DNA of 64,000 bases from Pseudochelatococcus lubricantis (GTDB lineage: Bacteria > Pseudomonadota > Alphaproteobacteria > Rhizobiales > Beijerinckiaceae): positions 1 to 64,000 of the forward strand of contig NZ_JBHLXC010000003.1 in assembly GCF_042432495.1 (NCBI RefSeq), read 5' to 3'. Below, piece after piece: positions 9,626 through 17,566 of this stretch. The first letter of the stretch is position 1; each line of letters begins with the position of its first letter. A program made the position numbers and the translations under genes. Below the pieces are notes generated by a model, which did not search any database, was not told the DNA's origin, and was given only the letters and a program-made list of their open reading frames with translations.

Positions 9626-10395
9626 CTAGGTGACCGACTCGTAAGTTCGCAACCAGATGCGAATTGATGCGAGTTGGACGGAAGCGAGGAAATTGTCGTC
9701 GCGTTTGTCGTAGCGCGTGGCGATGGCTCGGAAGTGTTTGAGTTTGCTGAAGAAGCGCTCGACGGCGTTGCGCTGGCGGTAGATCCATCGGCTGAACGGG
9801 AAGATTTTGACGCGGTTCGGCATGGCGCGGATGTTGGCCCATGCGCCCCGTTCGGCCATTGAGGCGCGCAGGGCGTCGCTGTCATAGGCGCGGTCGGCGA
9901 GCAGGATGCATCCCGCCTCGGCGAGCTTGAACATGTCGGCCGCCGAGCGTCCGTCGTGAGCCTGGCCCTCGGTCAGCTTGAGGCGGATCGGCCGGCCTTC
10001 GGCATCGACGAGGGCGTGGATCTTGGTGGTCAGGCCGCCGCGCGAGCGACCCATGCAACGGGATCGTTCGGCTTTTTTTGACCGTTGGCGGCGTGCTGGT
10101 GAACGCGGATCGAGGACGAGTCGATCATCTGCACATCGCCGTCGTAAGCGGCTGATATCGCTTCGAGAATGCGTGCCCAGTGGCCGGCCCGACGCCACCG
10201 GTTGAAGCGGTTCACGCAGGTCGTATGCGGGCCGTAGCGTGCCGGGATGTCGGCCCACGGTGCGCCAGTGCGCAGCCGCCAGAAGATGCCGTTCAGAACC
10301 CGGCGGTCATCGACGCGAGGCACCCCGCGCACCTTCGTCGGAAGCAGCGGTTCGATCACAGACCACTCAAAATCCGTCAAGTCAAAGCGAGCCAT
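9626..10395 (-). CDS. IS5-family transposase, -1 programmed frameshift
   Basis: A DDE transposase made from two overlapping frames. Frame A (from ATG 10395) starts MARFDLTDFEWSVIEPLLP and includes the first acidic site in VQMIDSSSIRVHQ. Frame B continues with GRSRGGLTTKIHALVD, the second Asp in LLADRAYDSDALR and the Glu in YRQRNAVERFFSKLKH. The junction is a run of seven A residues on the coding strand (T7 at 10073-10079) forming the slippery heptamer A_AAA_AAG, typical of the IS427 group. Termination uses the TAG inside the terminal CTAG. All catalytic motifs look intact, so the element may be active. Confidence 0.85.
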
Positions 10396-10471
10396 CGCAA
10401 ACCTCCCCGCAGGAGGACAGTGAATCAGAAGCCCGAGCCAAACGGAAGCCTATTTATGGGTATGTGACCTA
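9627..10471 (-). mobile_element. IS5-family insertion sequence (IS427-like)
   Basis: A compact element of about 840 bases with one transposase made by frameshifting. Both outer ends sit in CTAG (9626-9629 and 10469-10472), consistent with TA target duplication. The ends match as imperfect inverted repeats: AGGTGACCGACTCGTAAGT on the left against the reverse complement of the right end, AGGTCACATACCCATAAAT (about two thirds identical). It lies upstream of gajA and against the broken end of a serine recombinase remnant. Confidence 0.78.
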
Positions 10472-10472
10472 G

Positions 10473-10700
10473 GGTCTCTCGGGCATGAACGGGCACGGTA
10501 TCAAACTGCCCTGCCCGTGCATCGTCAAGCAGGCGGAACATTCCGTCTCTGCCCCGGATGCTAGCACTGGAGACCGCCTATCTCCACAATTTCCCATCCC
10601 TCCCGCTCAGCCAGGATGCGGCAGAGACGGAGCTGATCACCGATAGATTCGGGGTTCTGGAGATCGGAGGAGCAACGGACGTAGAGGGCGGCAGATAGAA
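10473..10700 (-). pseudogene. Serine recombinase N-terminal remnant
   Basis: A fragment matching the first about 80 residues of the intact recombinase at 11618-13168. One frame gives ALYVRCSSDLQNPESIGDQ, continuing to EIVEIGG. After a small deletion and a frame change another frame gives ASIRGRDGMFRLLDDARAGQ. Homology fades within about 20 bases of the IS5 right end, and no recombinase sequence appears beyond the IS, so most of the gene is gone. It probably marks an older integration event beside the current one. Confidence 0.65.
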
Positions 10701-10938
10701 GATGGAAGTTACGGCATTTGAGAGCCGGAGCTACTGGCAGCAAAATGCCCGACTACGGACCCCCCTCGTGCGCCTCTCTCCACCGGGATTAAGCCCACGT
10801 CAGCACCTCATGCAACCCTTTGGGAGACTCTTCTACGCCCCGCTACGTTTCGTAGGTGGTTGCGGGGTTCGACACACTCGATTTGCACCTGTGAAACTAA
10901 GTGCTTGATTTTACTGACGCGACATATTTCTCCAAAAC

Positions 10939-10974
10939 AAACCCCCAGCAAAATATTGATTTTGCTGGGGGTTT
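10939..10974. terminator. Strong bidirectional hairpin
   Basis: A 16-base arm AAACCCCCAGCAAAAT (10939-10954), loop ATTG and a perfect complementary arm (10959-10974). The A-rich and T-rich ends make it a plausible terminator in both directions. It stands 10 bases outside the left island repeat. The stretch 10701-11178 holds otherwise only the island-end repeats; I see no gene. Confidence 0.7.
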
Positions 10975-10983
10975 CTGAATGTC

Positions 10984-11045
10984 TTGGTTGCGGGGGCGAG
11001 CTTTCATCTTTACTTGCGCTCCAAGCAAGTAAAGATGGTTGCGGG
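10984..11045 (+). repeat. 62-base direct repeat, left copy (putative attL)
   Basis: Begins TTGGTTGCGGGGGC and ends GCAAGTAAAGATGGTTGCGGG (final part of the unit). The right copy at 28839-28900 has the same length and differs at roughly nine positions. The first 13 bases TGGTTGCGGGGGC equal the reverse complement of the conserved 3' end of initiator tRNA-Met, a common integration target. A further core, TGGTTGCGGGG, is at 10857-10867. The repeat pair encloses about 17.9 kb including a serine recombinase, so these are likely attachment sites or relics of them. Confidence 0.6.
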
Positions 11046-11178
11046 TTTAAATCGCGCAATTTCAGATTATTTAACAATGGCTTCCAGGGATATTGTCATC
11101 CCGCAAGGCGAACTTTTTGCAACATGGGCATAGCTACCTCGCCTTCAAACCAGAAGGTGAGCAACCAGTGAAGTCCAA

Positions 11179-11463
11179 TCACTGATCGGCAGTCTGTTCT
11201 CGTTCCCAAGGCGCTGGCCGATTTATCAGTTCGACCATTTCCGGAACCGATGTAACCGGCTCGGATAAGCCCAAGCAAAAATCCGAAAACCCCTCCGGCG
11301 TCATGACAATCAAACGCCCATTTATCACGTCGTCTGCGAATCGTAGAATGGAGGTATGCGCAAACTCCGTCAGCGACTGACCGCATTGGTCGGCTGCACG
11401 CCTAACCACTGCAGCATCGGCTTCCAAAAGCCGTATCGTTATAATGTCTTTTGTCTCGTCCAA
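11179..11463 (-). CDS. DUF1778 antitoxin-like protein, orphan
   Basis: A 94-residue protein resembling DUF1778/TacA antitoxins: an N-terminal ribbon-helix-helix-like segment (IITIRLLEADAAVVRRAADQ) that would bind DNA, and a C-terminal tail with PEGFSDFCLGLSEPV and INRPAPWE that normally clamps a GNAT-acetyltransferase toxin. No GNAT gene follows on the minus strand, where only the island repeats lie, so it is an orphan: a remnant of a toxin-antitoxin pair or an anti-addiction gene. The start is TTG 11463; no better codon is available and the ribosome-binding site is weak. Confidence 0.6.
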   Translation of the reverse strand: MDETKDIITIRLLEADAAVVRRAADQCGQSLTEFAHTSILRFADDVINGRLIVMTPEGFSDFCLGLSEPVTSVPEMVELINRPAPWEREQTADQ

Positions 11464-11617
11464 ACGATGTACCCGATTGCGACCATTACGTTCCCCTTTT
11501 CTACAGCATAATAACTTCGTCTGACTACCGCTTTAGGTACACGAGAGTGCAGACGTTCGAACATATTAGTTCGCCCTTCAGCTCCGCGTACTGAGTTTCG
11601 AACCTGTGCCGCCGTCC

Positions 11618-13168
11618 TCACTTGCCACTGTGGTTGAACAACTGCCACGCCGGCGAGAACCTGCAAGTGCTGCGAGCCGTTCCGGGAATGACGTTGATCG
11701 TTCCGACCATTCGCTTGAACTGCAGGACATCATACTCCGTGTCGCTCGCCTGCAATCTGGCAATCAAAGTTTGCAGCTCGTTCCACTTCCGCCCTGCTTC
11801 CTGTTTTGCAGGCGTCAACATCCTTGCGCTGACCTGCAATCTCGCTCGCAGGCTTTCGGCTTGACCCTCGAGCTGCAGGAAGCGCGTCTTCAAGGCTGGC
11901 GTATATAGCCCGTCCTCGATGGCGGACATCAGTCCCTGAAGTCGTCGGTCAATCTTCTCAAGCTGGAACCGATCCTTTTGCATCTGGCGGCTCTGTTCAT
12001 CGGCGTTCACCTGCTCGTCGTTGGTCAACGCGTCCGCGTGATGGGTGATCAACATGGCAGCCTCGGCAAGAATATCTCTGACCGCTGCCTCCATTACTCT
12101 TCGCTGGACCGTCTTGCCATTGCCACAGTTTTTTCGCCGGTAATGCTCCGCACAGCCGTAACGATCCCTCCCGACGTTATAGAACTCGCCACTACATTGC
12201 GCACAGGTCAGGAGACGATAGAGGTTCGAGGGAGCCCTCTTGAGGCCAAGAGCCCGGGCCTCCCCGGATTTCCGAACACCGTCACGAACACCCCCATGAC
12301 GCCGTTCCGCCTCCCGTTGCCGGTCCTTTACTGCCTGCCACAAGCCTTCGTCGATAATCCGCAGATGGGGAACATCCTTTATGACCCATTCCATCTCTGG
12401 GTTAAGGCGTACCTGACGCTTTCCGGTAATTGGATCCTTGATGAAACGCTGGCGGTTCCAGACCAGCTTGCCACGATAAAGGGCGTTGTTGAGAATACCG
12501 GTCCCTCTCGCCCGATGCCCACGAATGGTAGTGGCGCCCCAGGAATGTCCGCCCGGCCCCTGAACAGTTTCCCGGTTCAGCGCTGCGGCAATGGCATTCG
12601 GCGTCTCTCCCCTAGCAAAGGCTGTAAAGATTCGGCGAATGATAACCGCCTGCCGCTCGTTAATGCAGCGGCCTCCGGCACCGCCTTCACCATCATTGGA
12701 TACGTCATAGCCATAGGCGAGGCCTCCACCCGAACGGCCTTTCTCGATCCGTCCGCGTTGGCCGCGTTTCGTCTTCTCTGCAAGATCCTTCAGGAACAGC
12801 GCATTCATCGTGCCCTTGAGGCCGATATGCATCTCGTCGGTCAATCCTTCGGTCACCGTATGCAGGGCAATTCCCCGAAATTGTAGCGCCTTGTAAATAT
12901 GAGCCATGTCCTCCTGGTCGCGGGAAATTCGGTCGAGCGCCTCGGCGCACAAGGTGTCGAACCGTCCCGCCCGTGCATCATCCAACAACCGGACGATTCC
13001 CTCCCTGCCGCGGATGCTGGCGCCAGAGATGGCTTCATCGCGATAGTACCCGACGACCTTCCACCCCTGACGCTCTGCGAATTGGCGGCAAAGGTTGAAT
13101 TGATCGTCAATCGACTGCGAGCTCTGGAGATCGGAGGAGTATCGGGCATAGAGGGCAACGTTCGGCAT
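11618..13168 (-). CDS. Large serine recombinase
   Basis: A 516-residue serine recombinase/integrase. The resolvase domain starts VALYARYSSDLQSSQSID with the nucleophile Ser in the YSSD stretch, and continues with ISGASIRGREGIVRLLDDAR and EALDRISRDQED. A recombinase domain with LAYGYDV and LNNALYRGKLVWNR follows, then a zinc-ribbon-like segment with cysteine pairs (LLTCAQC, YGCAEHYRRKNC), then a C-terminal coiled coil. ATG 13168 is chosen because AGGA lies 6 bases upstream; in-frame starts at 13174 and 13183 are alternatives. It lies just inside the left 62-base repeat and is probably the enzyme that moved the 11.0-28.9 kb segment. Confidence 0.87.
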   Translation of the reverse strand: MPNVALYARYSSDLQSSQSIDDQFNLCRQFAERQGWKVVGYYRDEAISGASIRGREGIVRLLDDARAGRFDTLCAEALDRISRDQEDMAHIYKALQFRGIALHTVTEGLTDEMHIGLKGTMNALFLKDLAEKTKRGQRGRIEKGRSGGGLAYGYDVSNDGEGGAGGRCINERQAVIIRRIFTAFARGETPNAIAAALNRETVQGPGGHSWGATTIRGHRARGTGILNNALYRGKLVWNRQRFIKDPITGKRQVRLNPEMEWVIKDVPHLRIIDEGLWQAVKDRQREAERRHGGVRDGVRKSGEARALGLKRAPSNLYRLLTCAQCSGEFYNVGRDRYGCAEHYRRKNCGNGKTVQRRVMEAAVRDILAEAAMLITHHADALTNDEQVNADEQSRQMQKDRFQLEKIDRRLQGLMSAIEDGLYTPALKTRFLQLEGQAESLRARLQVSARMLTPAKQEAGRKWNELQTLIARLQASDTEYDVLQFKRMVGTINVIPGTARSTCRFSPAWQLFNHSGK

Positions 13169-13635
13169 CGGCATTCCTGGCATTTCAAAAGGGGAGCGCC
13201 CTTTGCCAGCAACCAAGGCCAGAGAGAAGTTGCATGTCACATTATCCAGAGGATAAGCGGGAGGAATAGGCATTCCCACACCACGCGAAAGGCGCCGATG
13301 CATCACCTTCCCCTGCCGGGCATTGCCAATCAACCATCAGTGGTGTGTGACAGAAATATCGAGGCTCTTGATGGGATTCGAACCGCTGTATTGTTGACTA
13401 GATTAGCTAAACGTCTGATGGATTTGCATTTCCGTTAGCTCCGCGCAGTAGAAATACCTTTGTTCGTTTTTATTTGAAGAACACGCAATTTGAAACAGAG
13501 GGTGCCCTCTGGTCAATTGGCTGCTCAAGCAGATCGCAGAGAAGCGAGCAGTACATTGGGCGGCCTACGGAGCCGCCAGAATCCCTCAAGTTCCGGCCGC
13601 GCCTTGTAAACCCAGTTGCCTTTTTTGTGTTTTTA
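13169..13635. other. Intergenic region upstream of the ietAS operon
   Basis: About 470 bases without a supportable gene. It separates the divergent recombinase and XRE-ietA-ietS operon and must hold both promoters. An open frame continues upstream of the XRE start (from 13474), but its composition is not protein-like. The last 30 bases are T-rich. Confidence 0.5.
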
Positions 13636-13648
13636 TGCATTTTATGCA
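13636..13648 (+). promoter_or_regulatory. Small palindrome at the XRE start
   Basis: TGCAT-TTT-ATGCA lies immediately before ATG 13651, in a T-rich stretch. A dimeric XRE protein encoded by the next gene could bind it and repress its own operon; the site would also mask ribosome access. Function is inferred from position only. Confidence 0.4.
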
Positions 13649-13650
13649 AC

Positions 13651-13989
13651 ATGAGAGGTAGACCAAAGAGATTGCCAATGGCCTCCCTATGCGAGGCAAT
13701 TGAACAGCGCCGAAACGAACTCAACATTTCTGCTGCCGAGGTTGCAAGGATGATGGGAGTTCATCCTTCATCACTCAGCCGCGCGATGAACGCCGGTGCG
13801 TTCTCGCCCGTAATGATGAGAGCAGCGCACTCCTTTATCGGCGAGCCCACGTCTATCCGCGAACCGGACGACCATGAAGAAGCCTTGCGTTTATTGCATA
13901 ATTTTTTGAAATTTGCGCCACAGATTAAAGCAGCACTTGAAATTGCCTTGGATGGGGTGCAGGTGAAGGATGACAGGAGAGAACCATGA
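13651..13989 (+). CDS. XRE-type helix-turn-helix regulator
   Basis: A 112-residue protein starting MRGRPKRLPMASLCEAIEQ. Its helix-turn-helix is clear in ELNISAAEVARMMGVHPSSL followed by SRAMN. The remaining about 60 residues form an acidic helical tail (DDHEEALRLLHNFLKF). ATG 13651 is used rather than 13474 because protein-like sequence starts there. Its stop overlaps the start of ietA by ATGA, so it is translationally coupled to the ATPase and protease and likely controls that operon. The palindrome at 13636-13648 is a candidate operator. Confidence 0.75.
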   Translation: MRGRPKRLPMASLCEAIEQRRNELNISAAEVARMMGVHPSSLSRAMNAGAFSPVMMRAAHSFIGEPTSIREPDDHEEALRLLHNFLKFAPQIKAALEIALDGVQVKDDRREP

Positions 13990-14972
13990 CCGCTGCAAAG
14001 CATGTGATCGAAATGATACACAGCCACGCTGCTGGAGACAGCGAGCGGTTTCTGGCGATAGCTGAGAACATCGCAGACGACGCAGGCAAATCCGGAAAGG
14101 TGAAGGTCGCTGGAGAGATCCGGGGTATAGTTGAGAACATTCGACGCGACAAACTTGAGAAGCGGCGTTTAGAGCCGGTTCCCATGATATCCCCGAGAGG
14201 CGAACTCGCTGGCTTGGTTCGCGCTATCTATCCAGAGACTAAGCTTTCAGACCTTGTTCTCAATGCCGATCTCAGTCGACGCATCCACGGCCTTGTCCGA
14301 GAACACAAGGCTCGCCATTTACTTGAGGCGAAGGGCCTCTCTCCCCGTCGTAAGTTCCTTTTTTCAGGGCCGCCCGGCACTGGCAAAGGCATGACTGCCG
14401 CCGCGATCGCGGGGGATCTTGGCCTGCCGTTGTTCACGATCCTTCTCGACGGTGTCATCACGAAATTCATGGGCGAAACGGCGGCAAAAATGCGCTTGGT
14501 GTTCGACGCCATGCGTACCACCCGGGGCGTATACTTTTTCGACGAAGTCGACGCCCTCGCCTCTCGCCGGGATGCGGACAATGATATCGGTGAAGCGAGG
14601 CGTATGCTCAATTCATTTCTCCAGTTTTTGGAAGATGACAAATCCGGAAGCGTCATCATCGCCGCTACCAATCACCGGACTCTGTTGGACCCGGCTATTT
14701 TCAGGCGTTTCCACGCCGCTTTCTCTTATTCGAAGCCCACTCCCGGCGAAGGCCGCCAAGTTATCGCCAATCATCTAGGTCGATTCGACTTGTCTGCTGT
14801 AGAGTGGAAAAAGCTCGAAAGTGAAATGGCCGGACTGAGCCAAGCGGACCTAGTATCTGTGGCAGACGACGCTGCTCGCGACGCGGTTTTAGATCATGGC
14901 GGAGACATGAACTCAGAGATCTTGAAACGAGCGTTGCGCGACCGGAAAGCTCTGCACAACGACGCACTTTGA
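13986..14972 (+). CDS. ietA: IetA-like AAA ATPase
   Basis: A 328-residue AAA ATPase. A helical N-terminal region is followed by one AAA module: Walker A GPPGTGKGMTAAA (residues 128-140), Walker B VYFFDEVDA (Asp186, Glu187), sensor-1-like IIAATNH and the arginine-finger-like DPAIFRRF. The next gene is a subtilase. This ATPase-protease pair matches ietA/ietS, first described on pTiC58 as a stability and incompatibility toxin-antitoxin pair with the ATPase as antitoxin, and later listed as a phage-defence pair. The ATPase probably holds the protease in check or feeds it substrates. It overlaps the XRE gene by 4 bases and lies 56 bases before ietS. Confidence 0.82.
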   Translation: MTAAKHVIEMIHSHAAGDSERFLAIAENIADDAGKSGKVKVAGEIRGIVENIRRDKLEKRRLEPVPMISPRGELAGLVRAIYPETKLSDLVLNADLSRRIHGLVREHKARHLLEAKGLSPRRKFLFSGPPGTGKGMTAAAIAGDLGLPLFTILLDGVITKFMGETAAKMRLVFDAMRTTRGVYFFDEVDALASRRDADNDIGEARRMLNSFLQFLEDDKSGSVIIAATNHRTLLDPAIFRRFHAAFSYSKPTPGEGRQVIANHLGRFDLSAVEWKKLESEMAGLSQADLVSVADDAARDAVLDHGGDMNSEILKRALRDRKALHNDAL

Positions 14973-15028
14973 GTTGACATGAAGAGCGCTGTCGCATCTC
15001 TTTGTTGTGTAGAGAATCGATGGTTGTC

Positions 15029-17566
15029 ATGGCCTTATACCCCCACTTACATCTCCGAAATCTTGGCGTCGCTTCTGAAGAATTCCGAGCCTACGGAGGC
15101 GGGAGTTCGAAAGAGCCCGAGCGAGTCCTTAACAGGCAGGCTCACGGACAGAAACTCCGCGAAGATCTACAGCAAGCGATTTCGCGCCTGCCAGATCTGA
15201 CGAGAGAGCAAGCTCGTCTGAAGATAGACGCGAAGCAGCGTGGCATGGTTATTGCCATGGAGAGCCGGGCGGATGTGCCGCTCTTTGTAAGCTCTGGTGC
15301 TCGTTCTACGACCCAAGGATTGAAGCTTCTTAATTTCCAATCGTCAGCCGGTTCGTTTCCTGAAAACGAGCCTGTTCGATCAGACACTGCGAGCTTTTTC
15401 ATCTCTCGAAGTAGCGCAAAGTCCCTACTTGGAGCAATTGAGAAGTATCAGAATTGGTCGAGCGATGACGATAATTTTGAAAACTTGTTCAACGATGACG
15501 AAGAAGGTGTAGGGAAGAGACCACGTAATTTCAAGCTGTTTGAGAGTGCCGCATCGATTCGGCCCGCCACACTCCGTGACTTTTGGACCGACAGCGCAGC
15601 GCGATTCCCTCGCAAGAGAGGCGAAACGGAGTGGGAGGTTTGGACTCGACTCGAATACGAGGATGCCTTCCACAAGGCCGCTGAGCATTTCGAGATCGAG
15701 ATTGAGGGTGATGCCACCCGCTTCGTTGAAACGGCCGTCCGCAATGTTCGTGCGACGCCAGAGGATATGCAGGAACTCGTAAGGGTAAGCGGTGCTGTTG
15801 TCGAATTACGGGGGGCATCATCATTTCTGTCCGATTATGTAGAAGTCAATCATAATCAGGATCGATCAATAGCAGGTGCACTGGCTGCCAAGGTCGTTCC
15901 GGCGGCAACTGGAGCGCCACGGGTCGTTATCCTGGACACCGGCGTGAACCCTGGCAACGTTCTATTATCAAGCTCATTGCCCCGCGCTCGGTGCTACAGC
16001 GTCAGCGACGACTGGTCCGTCACCGACCATGCTGGCCATGGCACGAAAATGGCGGGCGTTGCGCTTTTTGGCGACCTCGGCAAGATCGATCCCAACGGCA
16101 GATCTCCAATAAACTTAGAGACATCGCTGGAGTCTGTTGTAGTAGCGGCACCCCTCGGTGGCATTGATCTTCCTGCACATGAGGCGATCCAGAAAGCTGT
16201 TGCTCTGGTTGAGGTTAGTAAAGCTCATCGCGTTTTCTGTCTCGCTCAAACTGCGCCTGATGAGCCATCGGACGGCCGTCCATCTTCAACATCCGCTGCG
16301 CTAGACCTGCTCGCTTACAAGGATGGTAGGCGAGGACGCCTCTTCTGCGTGGCTGTCGGCAACGTCGACCATTCCGAAGATGAACCATATCAAATCGCCG
16401 ATTATCTCGAAAGAAATAGACAGTACGGCGTGCAATCGCCTGCCCAAGCACTCAATGCGCTTTCAGTGGGTGCCATGACCATGAAGGGAGCTGGACGCGC
16501 TCCTCTGGTCGCACCCGTTGGAGACCTTTCGCCAACGTCGAGAACCTCGCAAGAATGGGAATCTCGGGTAGTCAAGAAACCGGACATTGTTATGGAAGGT
16601 GGAAATTTCGAGATGGACGCCGGTGGGGTCTTTTCACGCGTCTCGCCCCGGAACCTTGTTTTGACCACGTCCCGGTCAGCACCTTCCAATCCGCTGGCTA
16701 TGACAGGTCAGACAAGTGCCGCAACGGCTGCCGCGGCTGGCTTGGCGGCGAAGGTTATGGCGAGATATCCGAAATTTAGACCCGAAACCGTGCGCGGTCT
16801 GATCGTGCACAGCTCAGAATGGACACCTGCCATGCTGCAGCAGCGCACCCTTTTGGAGCAATCTGGCTCTACAAGTGATTCGTGGAGCGCACTACTCGAG
16901 CGCTATGGATGGGGTGTGCCAAACGAACAGCGACTGTTTGCGAGCACTGAGAACGCAACCACAATGATCATCGAGGATGAGCTTCAGCCTTACGAACTCG
17001 GAGACGGTAACAACGTTAAGCTGAAGGAGATGAAATACTTTATCCCGCCTTGGCCAACTGCGGATCTCCGCAGACTTAACCAGACCGAAGTCGAGATGAA
17101 GTGCACTTTATCCTACTTCGTCGAACCCGATCCTCATGCAATCGCTCGCAATCGATACGACCGTTATCAGTCGCACCGTCTCAAATTCGATGTTCGTCGG
17201 TTTGGCGAGACTGACGCGCGGGCCCAGCTGCGTTTCAATCAGCTCGGTGAGGACGACGAGACCGCAAGCGGCGCCGACGACGGCTGGATCACAGGAAGGC
17301 GTCTGACCACAGCGGGGAACTTGATTCAGGACATATGGAGAGGCCCCGCTTACCGTCTGGCTGACAGGCAGGGAATTTCCGTCGCACCGATAAAAGGGTG
17401 GTGGAGCGATATACGACACAGTGGTCGATATCAGAGAAGCGTCCGGTTTTCACTGATCGTCTCAATCAAGGTCCCCGAGGGAAACACCAACATCTATCGA
17501 GCCATTAAGGCAGCGGCGCCGGTTACCTCACTCGTTGCGAGTCCTGTCGCTACCATCACGACGTAG
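15029..17566 (+). CDS. ietS: IetS-like subtilisin-family serine protease
   Basis: An 845-residue S8 protease without a signal peptide, so cytoplasmic. The catalytic triad is complete: Asp303 in VVILDTGVNPG, His337 in DHAGHGTKMAG and Ser563 in TGQTSAATAAAAGLA. The oxyanion Asn is probably in VAVGNVD. About 290 residues of unknown N-terminal sequence and about 260 residues after the Ser (beta-rich, with a DUF-like tail) flank the protease domain. Paired with ietA it would be the toxic or effector half. Start codons at 15002 (TTG), 15020 and 15029 are possible; 15029 gives the typical short MALYPHLHLR start. Its last 11 bases overlap the end of the opposite-strand CHAT gene. Confidence 0.83.
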   Translation: MALYPHLHLRNLGVASEEFRAYGGGSSKEPERVLNRQAHGQKLREDLQQAISRLPDLTREQARLKIDAKQRGMVIAMESRADVPLFVSSGARSTTQGLKLLNFQSSAGSFPENEPVRSDTASFFISRSSAKSLLGAIEKYQNWSSDDDNFENLFNDDEEGVGKRPRNFKLFESAASIRPATLRDFWTDSAARFPRKRGETEWEVWTRLEYEDAFHKAAEHFEIEIEGDATRFVETAVRNVRATPEDMQELVRVSGAVVELRGASSFLSDYVEVNHNQDRSIAGALAAKVVPAATGAPRVVILDTGVNPGNVLLSSSLPRARCYSVSDDWSVTDHAGHGTKMAGVALFGDLGKIDPNGRSPINLETSLESVVVAAPLGGIDLPAHEAIQKAVALVEVSKAHRVFCLAQTAPDEPSDGRPSSTSAALDLLAYKDGRRGRLFCVAVGNVDHSEDEPYQIADYLERNRQYGVQSPAQALNALSVGAMTMKGAGRAPLVAPVGDLSPTSRTSQEWESRVVKKPDIVMEGGNFEMDAGGVFSRVSPRNLVLTTSRSAPSNPLAMTGQTSAATAAAAGLAAKVMARYPKFRPETVRGLIVHSSEWTPAMLQQRTLLEQSGSTSDSWSALLERYGWGVPNEQRLFASTENATTMIIEDELQPYELGDGNNVKLKEMKYFIPPWPTADLRRLNQTEVEMKCTLSYFVEPDPHAIARNRYDRYQSHRLKFDVRRFGETDARAQLRFNQLGEDDETASGADDGWITGRRLTTAGNLIQDIWRGPAYRLADRQGISVAPIKGWWSDIRHSGRYQRSVRFSLIVSIKVPEGNTNIYRAIKAAAPVTSLVASPVATITT

